A DNA stretch of 20,888 bases from CAUJGP01 sp964612425 (GTDB lineage Bacteria; Bdellovibrionota; Bdellovibrionia; Bdellovibrionales; Bdellovibrionaceae): positions 1 to 20,888 of the forward strand of contig CAZTDX010000060.1 of the NCBI GenBank assembly GCA_964612425.1, read 5' to 3'. Positions 14,562 through 20,888 of the stretch are shown one piece after another; positions within the stretch are counted from its first letter, which is position 1, and every line of letters begins with the position of its first letter. The notes under the pieces are model-generated. The model searched no databases. It had not been told where the DNA came from and saw only the letters and a program-made list of their open reading frames with translations. Position numbers and translations under genes: made by a program.

Positions 14562-15533
14562 CTAAAGAACTCCTGTCGCCATCGTAGCTAAGAACGATTC
14601 TTTGATACCAAGAGAGGTCTTTTTCGTATCAACACGTTTTATTTTAAGGTTTGGACCTAATGGTAGCGGTCGCTGAATCAAACCATGGCCTGCGGGCAAT
14701 CCGCAATAAACAGGTTTTTTTAATTCTAAAGCACGACCCTTTAGCGCCTCCCAAACATAATTCTTTCCATCGGGTTCATCGCCCAAGGTAAAATCTCCCA
14801 AGATAAGCGCCTTAATCTCTTTAAATAAACCCATTTGCAAGCATTGCTCCCAAAGTCGATCAAGGCGATACCCGCGTTCACCAGCATCTTCTAAAAATAA
14901 AATGGAATTCTTTGTTTTAATTTGAAAGGGCGTTGCCGCCCCAGCCATAAGAGTGACCCAGTTTCCACCATAGAGTGGCGCCTGAAGGGATTTTAATCTC
15001 TGAGCTTGGGCATTAAGAGGTGTTAACTCAAATTGTATTTCTTTTTTATAACCAAATAATATTTGTTTAAGCTCTTCAATGCTTGCGGGCGGCAAATCAC
15101 CTTTACCCACACGAGTTAAAATGGGAGCATGCAAAACAGGCCAATTCCATTTCTGATTTAAAAAAATATTGAGAGACGTAATGTCACTGAGCCCTATAAA
15201 GATTTTTGATTTTAAAGGAGGATTTAATCGAGAAAGTTGTGGTAACAATTTCATGGAGCCATAGCCGCCACGAACACACCACACGGCAAGCGAGTCCTTC
15301 GCCATCAAAGCTCTCTTTAATTGCAACCATCGCTCTTCATCAGAGTTAGAGTGAAAAAGACTTTCCCCAAACATTGGCTTCGGAATACGAACCCGCAATC
15401 CCCAAGATTCCAAGACTTTGATTCCAGCATCTAACTCCTCCTGAGGACCACGAGAGGCCGGAGCAATAACATCGACAAGGGCTCCAGGCACAAGAGGCTT
15501 CCAATGTAATAACTTTTTTGTTTTCAAGCTCAT
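14562..15533 (-). CDS. ldcA: LD-carboxypeptidase, S66 family
   Basis: Cytosolic serine peptidase that removes the terminal D-Ala from recycled murein tetrapeptide to give tripeptide. The S66 triad is visible: nucleophile Ser116 in FIGLSDIT, Glu215 in LFLEDAGERGYRLDRL and His283 in GLPAGHG. VRGGYGS (88-93) is the usual conserved loop. The 323-residue length is normal for the family and there is no signal peptide. The ATG at 15533 has only a weak AGG just upstream. The gene follows ruvB by 49 bases in the same direction and is fused at zero spacing to the serine hydrolase. Its product feeds Mpl, so the neighbourhood supports a recycling role rather than a microcin-immunity role of the related MccF group. 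Confidence 0.9.
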   Translation of the reverse strand: MSLKTKKLLHWKPLVPGALVDVIAPASRGPQEELDAGIKVLESWGLRVRIPKPMFGESLFHSNSDEERWLQLKRALMAKDSLAVWCVRGGYGSMKLLPQLSRLNPPLKSKIFIGLSDITSLNIFLNQKWNWPVLHAPILTRVGKGDLPPASIEELKQILFGYKKEIQFELTPLNAQAQRLKSLQAPLYGGNWVTLMAGAATPFQIKTKNSILFLEDAGERGYRLDRLWEQCLQMGLFKEIKALILGDFTLGDEPDGKNYVWEALKGRALELKKPVYCGLPAGHGLIQRPLPLGPNLKIKRVDTKKTSLGIKESFLATMATGVL

Positions 15534-15582
15534 CCTATTTCATTTTTTTATGTTTTAACTATTTTATAATTAAAAACAATTA

Positions 15583-16584
15583 TTATTTAATCTTTTTTTG
15601 AGACTCCAAAACAGCTTTGGCTAATTCAGTAGTTACTCTTCCTCGAGGTGTTTTCATAATAAAACCCTCTTGCAGTAAATAAGGCTCATAGACTTCTTCG
15701 AGAGTGTCACGCTCCTCACTGAGTGCCGCTGCCATGGTTTCAACCCCCACTGGCCCCCCATTAAATTTTTCTACAATGAGATTGAGAATTTGCCGATCCA
15801 TTTCATCCAATCCATGTTGGTCCACACCTAATTGATCTAAAGCAAATTCTGCGATAGGAGCATCAACAATCCCTTTTCCATGAATTTCGGCATAATCACG
15901 AACACGCTTCAAAAGGCGATTGGCAATTCGAGGAGTGCCACGACTTCGCTTCGCCACTTCACACACTCCATAGGGATCCACTTGCATTTTTAAAATGCCT
16001 GCCGAGCGAGAAACAATTTTTTCGAGCGAAGCTCTATCATAAAATTGCAAACGCTCCATGATCCCAAACCGATCAATAAAAGGGCCATGCAACAATCCCG
16101 CACGCGTGGTCGCTCCTATCAAAGTAAAGGGAGCTAATTCAAACTTCATACTTCTGGCCCCTAAACCCTCACCGGTCATGATATCAATAAAATAATCTTC
16201 CATGGCCGTGTAAAGATATTCTTCCAAGAGGCGACTCAAACGATGAATCTCATCAATAAATAAAACGGAGTAGGGTTTTAAACTGGTTAGAAGTGCTGCA
16301 AGGTCTCCCTTTTTTTCAATAGCAGGGGCCGATGTCGATCGAAATTCAACTCCCATTTCTTCTGCTATAATGCGGGCCAAGGTTGTTTTACCTAGTCCAG
16401 GGGGGCCACACAGCAATGTGTGATCCAAGGCTTCACCTCTTTTTTTAGCCGCCGAGACAAACACTTTTAATTTATCTTTTACAGTTTCTTGACCAGGAAA
16501 GTCCTCAAAGCACAAGGGTCGCAATGTGCTTTCTAATTGTTTATCGGCCTCAAAACTTTGACCTTCTACCACTCGCTCAAACAT
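15583..16584 (-). CDS. ruvB: Holliday junction branch-migration ATPase RuvB
   Basis: Hexameric AAA+ motor that drives branch migration with RuvA. Walker A is GPPGLGKTT (60-68), Walker B LFIDEIHRL (about 108-116), sensor region LIGATTRAG (155-163), and a winged-helix C-terminus has GGPVGVETMA and a TPRGRVTT stretch. The length of 333 matches the family. The usual PLRDRFG stretch reads PFIDRFG here (168-174): R172, aligned with E. coli arginine finger R174, is kept, but the preceding conserved Arg is Ile170. The ATG at 16584 has an AAGGA very close upstream. It lies 58 bases after ruvA in the ruvCAB order. Confidence 0.95.
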   Translation of the reverse strand: MFERVVEGQSFEADKQLESTLRPLCFEDFPGQETVKDKLKVFVSAAKKRGEALDHTLLCGPPGLGKTTLARIIAEEMGVEFRSTSAPAIEKKGDLAALLTSLKPYSVLFIDEIHRLSRLLEEYLYTAMEDYFIDIMTGEGLGARSMKFELAPFTLIGATTRAGLLHGPFIDRFGIMERLQFYDRASLEKIVSRSAGILKMQVDPYGVCEVAKRSRGTPRIANRLLKRVRDYAEIHGKGIVDAPIAEFALDQLGVDQHGLDEMDRQILNLIVEKFNGGPVGVETMAAALSEERDTLEEVYEPYLLQEGFIMKTPRGRVTTELAKAVLESQKKIK

Positions 16585-16642
16585 TTCCTTAACCCTTACC
16601 TTTCACCCCATCATTGAGAATAAACTGAAATTACACACTCAA

Positions 16643-17233
16643 CTAAAGTGGTTTAGCTAATACTTGTAAGCCTCTTCTAACGCCTTCTTCAACTTCTACA
16701 TCTCGTGGAAACTCTGTGATCACTTTTTCTATGTCATTTATTTTATAACCAAAATTGACGAGTGCCGAAGAGATTAATTGTAAGTTGTGACTTTTTGGAG
16801 TGGCAGACGTTTTTTCTCCACGGGTGCTTACAACAAGTTTTCCCTTCAAAGACAAAATCATTTGCTCTGCGGTCTTCTTACCCACTTTCGGTAATTGCGT
16901 GAGCCCCTTCACATCTTCGGCCTCGATCATCATCATGATTCGTTCCATGCTCGCGCCACTTAAAATGGATAAGGCCATCTTGGGACCAACGCCGTTAATT
17001 TTTAAAAGTGTCAGGAAAAATTCTTTTTCTTCTGGCGAAGTAAATCCAAATAAGTGAAGCGCATCTTCTCTCACGTGAGTATAAATCCAAAGCTCTTGCA
17101 CTTGATTTCGATGAGTGGCCATTTCTTGCAGAACGGTGGCAGGACAAAATAGTTCATAACCCACGCCATTAACTTCGAGAATGGCAGTTTCAACGTTGAC
17201 CTCTAAAACATTTCCTCTCAAATAACCAATCAT
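16643..17233 (-). CDS. ruvA: Holliday junction-binding protein RuvA
   Basis: Tetrameric Holliday-junction recognition subunit of the RuvAB branch-migration complex. The N-terminal OB-fold starts MIGYLRGNVLEV, matching the family's MIGxLRG opening. Two helix-hairpin-helix motifs follow (LKINGVGPKMALSIL and LPKVGKKTAEQMILSLKGKL), and the RuvB-binding three-helix domain III ends the 196-residue protein. The ATG at 17233 is preferred. It gives the standard start, has AGGGG seven bases upstream, and overlaps the ruvC stop as ATGA. A GTG at 17239 would add two residues and has poor spacing. Confidence 0.94.
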   Translation of the reverse strand: MIGYLRGNVLEVNVETAILEVNGVGYELFCPATVLQEMATHRNQVQELWIYTHVREDALHLFGFTSPEEKEFFLTLLKINGVGPKMALSILSGASMERIMMMIEAEDVKGLTQLPKVGKKTAEQMILSLKGKLVVSTRGEKTSATPKSHNLQLISSALVNFGYKINDIEKVITEFPRDVEVEEGVRRGLQVLAKPL

Positions 17234-17754
17234 CTCCACGCCCCTGATAATGAACTTTGCATATGGCTCATTTTTCTTTCCACTTCCATTTGAATGGCAT
17301 GGTGATAAGCCAATGCTAGCGCATCACTAGCATCCATTGAGTTCTGCAAAGGAGTTTTTAATAACTTTTCTAATGCCTTTTGAACTTGGACTTTGTCTGA
17401 GGCTCCACTCCCCGTCACTAATTTTTTTACCAGCCTCGTGGCATATTCACGCACTTCGGCCTGTGCCTTCAGGGCCTCATACATGCATATTCCACGCGCA
17501 TGGCCCAACTTAAAAGCACTGTCTGCATTTTTTCCTAAAAAAATTTGTTCAATAACAACTACATCCGGCTTAAAGCGCTCAAGGAGCAAACAAAACTCGC
17601 TGCCAATTCTGGAAATCCTTTGATAAAAGGATTTTTCCTGTGAAGCATTAATCACTCCATGATAAATATGCTGAATTTGATCACGATCGACTTTTAAAAT
17701 CCCGATTCCTGTAAAGCGAGAACCAGGATCCAATCCTAAAATAATTTTTGACAC
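17230..17754 (-). CDS. ruvC: Crossover junction endodeoxyribonuclease RuvC
   Basis: Dimeric Holliday-junction resolvase that nicks symmetrically within RuvAB-bound junctions. The RNase H-like active site is complete: D9 in LGLDPGSR, E69 in VVIEQIFLGKN, and D141 and D144 in MDASDALA. The length of 174 residues is typical. The start is a GTG at 17754 with AAGGA six bases upstream, and the next gene starts within its stop. It heads the leftward run ruvC-ruvA-ruvB-ldcA-hydrolase-mpl. No LexA-type TTACnnnGTAA or GAACnnnnGTTC site is seen in its leader, which instead carries three spaced direct repeats. Confidence 0.94.
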   Translation of the reverse strand: MSKIILGLDPGSRFTGIGILKVDRDQIQHIYHGVINASQEKSFYQRISRIGSEFCLLLERFKPDVVVIEQIFLGKNADSAFKLGHARGICMYEALKAQAEVREYATRLVKKLVTGSGASDKVQVQKALEKLLKTPLQNSMDASDALALAYHHAIQMEVERKMSHMQSSLSGAWR

Positions 17755-17769
17755 TTCACATCCTTGTTT

Positions 17770-17808
17770 ACTATCTCAACATTAACTATCTCATTGTTCT
17801 CTATCCCA
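17770..17808 (-). repeat. Three direct repeats with 15-bp period in the ruvC leader
   Basis: On the plus strand, ACTATCTCA occurs at 17770-17778 and 17785-17793, and a 7/9 match TCTATCCCA occurs at 17800-17808. The start-to-start spacing is exactly 15 bases. Read in the ruvC direction the units are TGAGATAGT. They lie 16 to 54 bases upstream of the ruvC GTG, either in the promoter or in the mRNA leader. They may be operator sites or a decayed tandem duplication. Confidence 0.55.
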
Positions 17809-17964
17809 ATAGGAGCCATCAAATAACAATGAGCTTCTTTTTTATTTGCCCCTACTATTCCATTTGATCAGATCCCTTGTCGAGGTCAATCCTTACCCAT
17901 TAATTTCTCTGAATTTTAATGTCACAGAGAGGCGGAAAATCAATTCCATATTTTAAGATAAAAC

Positions 17965-17994
17965 TTGACTTAGAGTTTAAAGAAACGACACAAT
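17965..17994 (+). promoter_or_regulatory. Possible tRNA-Val promoter
   Basis: TTGACT at 17965-17970 (5/6 to the -35 consensus) is followed after 18 bases by CACAAT at 17989-17994 (4/6 to the -10 consensus). This would start transcription around base 18001, about 30 bases before the mature tRNA. It is supported only by motif match and position. Confidence 0.45.
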
Positions 17995-18029
17995 CCCCCT
18001 CTCTGTTTTTTAAATTTATAGTTCACTAA

Positions 18030-18105
18030 GGTCTCATGGCGCAGTTGGTAGCGCGTTCCCTTGACATGGGAGAGGTCACAGGTTCGAGTCCTGTTGAGAC
18101 CACCA
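18030..18105 (+). tRNA. tRNA-Val (anticodon GAC), CCA encoded
   Basis: A full cloverleaf can be drawn. The acceptor GGTCTCA pairs with TGAGACC (18030-18036 with 18095-18101). The D stem is GCGC/GCGC, the anticodon stem TTCCC/GGGAG encloses loop TTGACAT, and the T stem ACAGG/CCTGT encloses loop TTCGAGT. Anticodon GAC reads GUC and GUU valine codons. Discriminator A at 18102 is followed by genomic CCA to 18105. The total of 76 bases is standard, and T8, the GG of the D loop and TTC of the T loop are all in place. Confidence 0.95.
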
Positions 18106-18126
18106 TTTTAGGGCTTGTGCAAAAAG

Positions 18127-18143
18127 CGTCCTCCACGAGGACG
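18127..18143 (+). terminator. GC-rich 7-bp hairpin after tRNA-Val
   Basis: CGTCCTC at 18127-18133 pairs exactly with GAGGACG at 18137-18143 across a CAC loop, 22 bases past the tRNA. It is followed by GCCTTCCCC rather than a T tract, so it may stop or process the tRNA precursor but is not a canonical intrinsic terminator. Confidence 0.35.
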
Positions 18144-18188
18144 GCCTTCCCCGGATCTAGAAGCTCAGAATGAAAGTAGTTTTACAAA

Positions 18189-18995
18189 ATGAAGCGTGGA
18201 AAAGACATTGCTGCCGAATTTGACGGTCTCTATTTAGTTCATCAAAATATTCCTGGCAAAAAAGTAAATCAATTTACACACCCATGCCACATATTGTTTA
18301 TTCCATTACAGGGTGAGATTAAAGTTGTATTAAAGAATGAATACTCTCTTGGACCTGGACACATGCTTTTTTTACCAGCCAACTCAACTCACTCATTCGA
18401 TTCGTCAACGTTAGCGGGCGAGCGATTGATAGCAATGATTAATCCACGTACAAATTCTGCAATTAAAATTCCCGTTAATGATGGCCCCGTGATTTTGCCA
18501 CTGAGTCAACTCATCAAAGAATTGCTTTTTTATTTGCTATTGCACCCTCAAACATCCAATGCAATATCGCTGGTTTCAGTTATGATAGAAACATTAACTG
18601 AAAATTTGAATAGCTACGGGAAACATATGGAATTATCAACCGAACACCTGAGTGGAAAAATTAAAGATACTCGGATTCGAAAAGCTGTAGGGCTGATGCA
18701 AGACCATATCGGTGAAAAGATTTCTATTGAAGAGATTGCTAAAAAGTCGGGCCTGAGTTCTCGAAATCTTAACAGACTTATGCTTCAAGAAATTGGACTC
18801 TCTCCAAAACAATTTTTAATTACTGCACGCATTGAATATGCACAGAAACTTTTGCTAATGCCTGGGGCCTCTGTAACAGATGTTGCATTGAGCGTTGGGT
18901 ATAGCTCGTTAAGCCAATTTATCAGTATTTTTAGATCCCAAACGGGTCAACTTCCCTCGGAAGTCGCTCGAATTGGCCGAAAACCGAAACTCTAA
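18189..18995 (+). CDS. AraC-family transcriptional regulator with N-terminal cupin domain
   Basis: Probable ligand-sensing DNA-binding regulator. The N-terminal half (about 15-100) reads as a cupin sensor, with HPCHILFIPLQGEIKVV and GPGHMLFLPANSTHSFD. The C-terminal AraC/XylS domain (about 160-262) has two helix-turn-helix units: ISIEEIAKKSGLSSRNLNRLM and SVTDVALSVGYSSLSQFISIF, the second being the family signature, then RSQTGQLPSEV. The 268-residue length is typical. The ATG at 18189 has no strong ribosome site. It is 83 bases past tRNA-Val and 78 bases before the SnoaL-like gene on the same strand, so that gene may be its target. The inducer is unknown. Confidence 0.88.
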   Translation: MKRGKDIAAEFDGLYLVHQNIPGKKVNQFTHPCHILFIPLQGEIKVVLKNEYSLGPGHMLFLPANSTHSFDSSTLAGERLIAMINPRTNSAIKIPVNDGPVILPLSQLIKELLFYLLLHPQTSNAISLVSVMIETLTENLNSYGKHMELSTEHLSGKIKDTRIRKAVGLMQDHIGEKISIEEIAKKSGLSSRNLNRLMLQEIGLSPKQFLITARIEYAQKLLLMPGASVTDVALSVGYSSLSQFISIFRSQTGQLPSEVARIGRKPKL

Positions 18996-19073
18996 GGCGA
19001 ATCATCGAAAGCAGACTTCTACTTTTTCTTATAGATTCATCCAAGAAGTTAACAACAAACAAGAGGTGAATTT

Positions 19074-19478
19074 ATGAATAATGAAATTAAAAATAAAGAA
19101 GTAGTTCAGATGTATTTTGATTGTCTTGCTAAAGGCAATTTGGATCATCTTGGTCAATTATTTGCTGATGATGTGATTTGGCATCAACCTGGTCATGGTA
19201 GTCTTTCAAAAACTTATTATGGAAAAAATGAATTGTTCACACTGTTCGGTGAGTTTATGAAAATTAGCCAGGGCTCTTTCAAAATAGATAAAGTTAAATC
19301 GATCATGGCGAATAATAATTTAGTTACAGCAACATTACACTTTTCAGCAAACAAAGCTGGTAAAAGTATTTCAATGGAAGGCGTTGACCTTATGAAGCTC
19401 CAAGATGGCAAAATTAAAGAAGTTTGGTTGTTTTCAGAAGATCAAGAAACAGAAGACGCTTTTTGGGTTATCAAATGA
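19074..19478 (+). CDS. SnoaL-like (NTF2 superfamily) protein
   Basis: A 134-residue protein with the NTF2-like cone fold pattern: an N-terminal helix with VVQMYFDCLAKGNLDHLGQLFADDVIWHQPG, then YYGKNELFTLFGEFM, then beta strands and a closing KIKEVWLFSEDQE. The FADDVIWHQPG stretch is characteristic of the SnoaL/ketosteroid-isomerase-like group. Members are small-molecule isomerases, cyclases or binding proteins, and the sequence does not show which. The ATG is preceded by AAGAGGTG at good spacing. A clear terminator follows 40 bases after the stop. Being downstream of an AraC regulator suggests inducible expression. Confidence 0.82.
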   Translation: MNNEIKNKEVVQMYFDCLAKGNLDHLGQLFADDVIWHQPGHGSLSKTYYGKNELFTLFGEFMKISQGSFKIDKVKSIMANNNLVTATLHFSANKAGKSISMEGVDLMKLQDGKIKEVWLFSEDQETEDAFWVIK

Positions 19479-19518
19479 ATTGCAAAAAGTGAATCAAATA
19501 TTGCCAAATTCTCTGGTT

Positions 19519-19549
19519 GAGAAACGGCGCCAAGAGAGCCGTTTCTTTT
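19519..19549 (+). terminator. Intrinsic terminator of the AraC/SnoaL-like unit
   Basis: AGAAACGGC at 19520-19528 pairs with GCCGTTTCT at 19538-19546 across a nine-base loop. The stem runs into TTTT at 19546-19549. It lies 41 bases after the SnoaL-like stop and is the clearest rho-independent terminator in the window. Confidence 0.88.
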
Positions 19550-19734
19550 ACTTAGAGTCAGTTCGCTAATACGCATCAATCTTCACTCTTAGCTCCGGTT
19601 ATGAACGACGCAAATTTTGTATTGAAAATTGAAGATTAAATTAGGAACCAAATCAATCTGCCAGATTTAAATTACCTGTTGTAACAACCATCCCACCAGA
19701 TGATCTATTGCCGCTACCTTGATAATAGATGCAA

Positions 19735-20568
19735 TTATCTCCATTTTCCAAACTGGAAAAAATCACAACAAAAAACAACTGGCACTTCTGGTTTCGATGG
19801 TGCCGCAGTTTTATTAAATTGATCGATCCAATGAACTAATGATTTATGTAATTCATTAAAATCATTTTCTGAAATTGATTGTGCAACAGAAAAATAAAGA
19901 CCATCTTTAGGATATTCTTGAAAGTTGTTATGACTAAGATCTCTCAGTTGCCTATGAATCAATAATGTACGTGGGTCACTTTGTGATGTATGCCATGAGC
20001 CTCGCAACCACGACCAAAGATTTTTTTCTTTTTTTATCAAACCCATTTTTAATAATTGCGTTAAAATTTGCACAATTCTTTCCTGTCTTAGTTCAAAAAA
20101 TTTACTAAGATTCTCAATTGTTTGTAAATGGGGAATACTTACTGCTACGTGAATCATTGGATAAAGCCAGTGGCTGTAATAAATCCACATATCTTCGTCG
20201 AGATTATTTAAAATGCTATCCCTTCCATACCCTTTTACTTTTTCTTCCTCAGATTTTCTCATTAGATTAATTTTTCTCTCAATAAATTTTTTGTAATTTG
20301 ATTTATTGCTTCGGTCTCTTTCAAGAAGGAGAAGTAAAAATTCAGACTCGACCTCCATCAACTTTATATAATTACAAATCCCATACAATTGATCCGGCAA
20401 TAGATGTATATGGCTATTAAGCACCTTGGACAAATAAGGTCGATGGACATTTGCAGCGATGGCAAGATCCTTAATGATTCCTCTTGATGGACTTTTATCA
20501 ATATAAGTTTTTAAATACTTTTTATAATCATTAAAATGAAAAAGGCTCAGTTCCTTATTTTCAGTCAT
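19735..20568 (-). CDS. TIGR02147 family protein (putative DNA-binding regulator)
   Basis: The opening LFHFNDYKKYLKTYIDKSPSRG, about residues 9-30, is the start typical of TIGR02147/DUF4423 proteins, which are abundant in Bdellovibrio and Fibrobacter. A helix-turn-helix-like segment follows (IKDLAIAANVHRPYLSKVLN, about 31-50). The central region is helical, including a possible winged-helix part (IVQILTQLLKMGLIKKEKNLW). The end reads VVFCCDFFQFGKWR. At 277 residues it fits the family. The ATG at 20568 has a GGA six bases upstream. The family's role is not firmly known; a transcriptional role is inferred from the HTH. The frame shifted by one base near two A6 tracts (19757-19762, 19770-19775) stays open to 19653, so the C-terminus may be frameshifted. 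A palindrome lies 52 bases upstream. Confidence 0.78.
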   Translation of the reverse strand: MTENKELSLFHFNDYKKYLKTYIDKSPSRGIIKDLAIAANVHRPYLSKVLNSHIHLLPDQLYGICNYIKLMEVESEFLLLLLERDRSNKSNYKKFIERKINLMRKSEEEKVKGYGRDSILNNLDEDMWIYYSHWLYPMIHVAVSIPHLQTIENLSKFFELRQERIVQILTQLLKMGLIKKEKNLWSWLRGSWHTSQSDPRTLLIHRQLRDLSHNNFQEYPKDGLYFSVAQSISENDFNELHKSLVHWIDQFNKTAAPSKPEVPVVFCCDFFQFGKWR

Positions 20569-20619
20569 ATTATATCCAATTTTATAAAAATTACAGTGTA
20601 TCTCAGGTTTTAGGTTAGA

Positions 20620-20639
20620 ATTACCACCTTTATGGTAAT
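20620..20639. promoter_or_regulatory. Inverted repeat ATTACCA-6-TGGTAAT upstream of the TIGR02147 gene
   Basis: ATTACCA at 20620-20626 and TGGTAAT at 20633-20639 are exact reverse complements around a six-base spacer, centred about 60 bases upstream of the TIGR02147 ATG. Size and spacing suit an operator for a dimeric regulator, possibly the TIGR02147 protein itself. No T tract follows it in the direction of the gene. Confidence 0.42.
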
Positions 20640-20733
20640 ATAATATTACGAAATTGATAATAATGAAATCTTAACAGGTTTTTCCCAAATATAGCTTAAT
20701 AATTTAAGTAATTATTGTTTATTGTTGCGGTAT

Positions 20734-20844
20734 TCAGGCTGCTTTTCTTTCTCCACAAAAGTCTTTGGGCTTTTGGTTTGGATTTTTTCGACGAGCTTTT
20801 AGTTTGGCTAATCGATCAGTACTTTGATTACTTAGTAAAACGTC
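20734..20844 (-). pseudogene. Possible gene fragment with basic C-terminus
   Basis: The minus strand is open for 36 codons between a TAA (20845-20847) and a TGA (20734-20736). The peptide is very basic, with RLAKLKARRKNPNQKPKDF in the middle and CGERKAA at the end, unlike the surrounding AT-driven noise. No start codon with a ribosome site is visible. It could be the remnant of a gene end or chance; no family is recognised. Confidence 0.2.
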
Positions 20845-20888
20845 TTATCACCAGGTTAATTGTTTTTATTTGGCTTCAAGATTTAGTA

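Larger units (their letters stand above)
20569..20888. other. 320-base AT-rich region without a clear gene
   Basis: It holds the promoter side of the TIGR02147 gene, including a 7-bp palindrome at 20620-20639. The right half contains a 36-codon open stretch on the minus strand at 20734-20844 that could be a gene fragment. No complete gene, RNA gene or insertion-sequence end could be recognised. Confidence 0.5.

Noticed and set aside
18030..18105. tRNA-Val as an attachment site with a duplicated 3' end
   Set aside because: No second copy of the tRNA 3' end and no integrase gene are present in the window.
19578..19637. AATCTTCA and TGAAGATT inverted repeat after the SnoaL-like terminator
   Set aside because: Only 8 bp with a 44-base loop in AT-rich DNA; expected by chance.

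Overview
The window is about 20.9 kb of AT-rich bacterial chromosome, densely packed with genes. It looks Bdellovibrionota-like (the Bdellovibrio group of Gram-negative, often predatory bacteria). Reasons are a gene of the TIGR02147 family, which is expanded in Bdellovibrio and Fibrobacter, a secreted patatin-like lipase, a Gram-negative envelope gene set, and the low G+C. This placement is inferred from family content; no marker gene settles it.

Left part (1-5503): the 3' end of an unknown gene is followed by a large secreted patatin-like lipase on the plus strand. A leftward group comes next: a SurA/PpiD-type periplasmic chaperone-isomerase, a flippase-like LPG-synthase-type membrane protein, and recO. 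A 14-bp perfect inverted repeat lies where the lipase and recO converge. Centre-left (5692-10889): a tightly overlapping plus-strand operon mreC-mreD-mrdA(PBP2)-rodA-rlmE. It encodes the cell-elongation peptidoglycan machine without mreB, plus a 23S rRNA methyltransferase. The divergent region between ppiD and mreC carries a 9-bp perfect inverted repeat.

Centre (10890-13488): a 410-base hairpin-rich gap, then a cysteine-rich orphan lipoprotein whose 3' end overlaps the 3' end of mpl. The leftward cluster ruvC-ruvA-ruvB-ldcA-(beta-lactamase-fold serine hydrolase)-mpl (17754 down to 12028) joins Holliday-junction processing to a muropeptide-recycling module. LdcA trims recycled tetrapeptide to tripeptide, and Mpl reattaches tripeptide to UDP-MurNAc. 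The hydrolase between them has no visible export signal and is fused to its neighbours at zero and 2-base spacing, so it may be an uncharacterised recycling enzyme.

Right part (18030-20888): tRNA-Val(GAC), an AraC-type regulator with a SnoaL-like protein and a clear intrinsic terminator, then a leftward TIGR02147 gene with a possible 3' frameshift and a palindrome upstream. The last 320 bases hold only a possible gene fragment.

No phage, CRISPR array, rRNA gene or intact insertion sequence is visible. The strongest leads are the recycling hydrolase, three 15-bp-spaced direct repeats in the ruvC leader, the cysteine-rich lipoprotein, and the enlarged patatin-like lipase.
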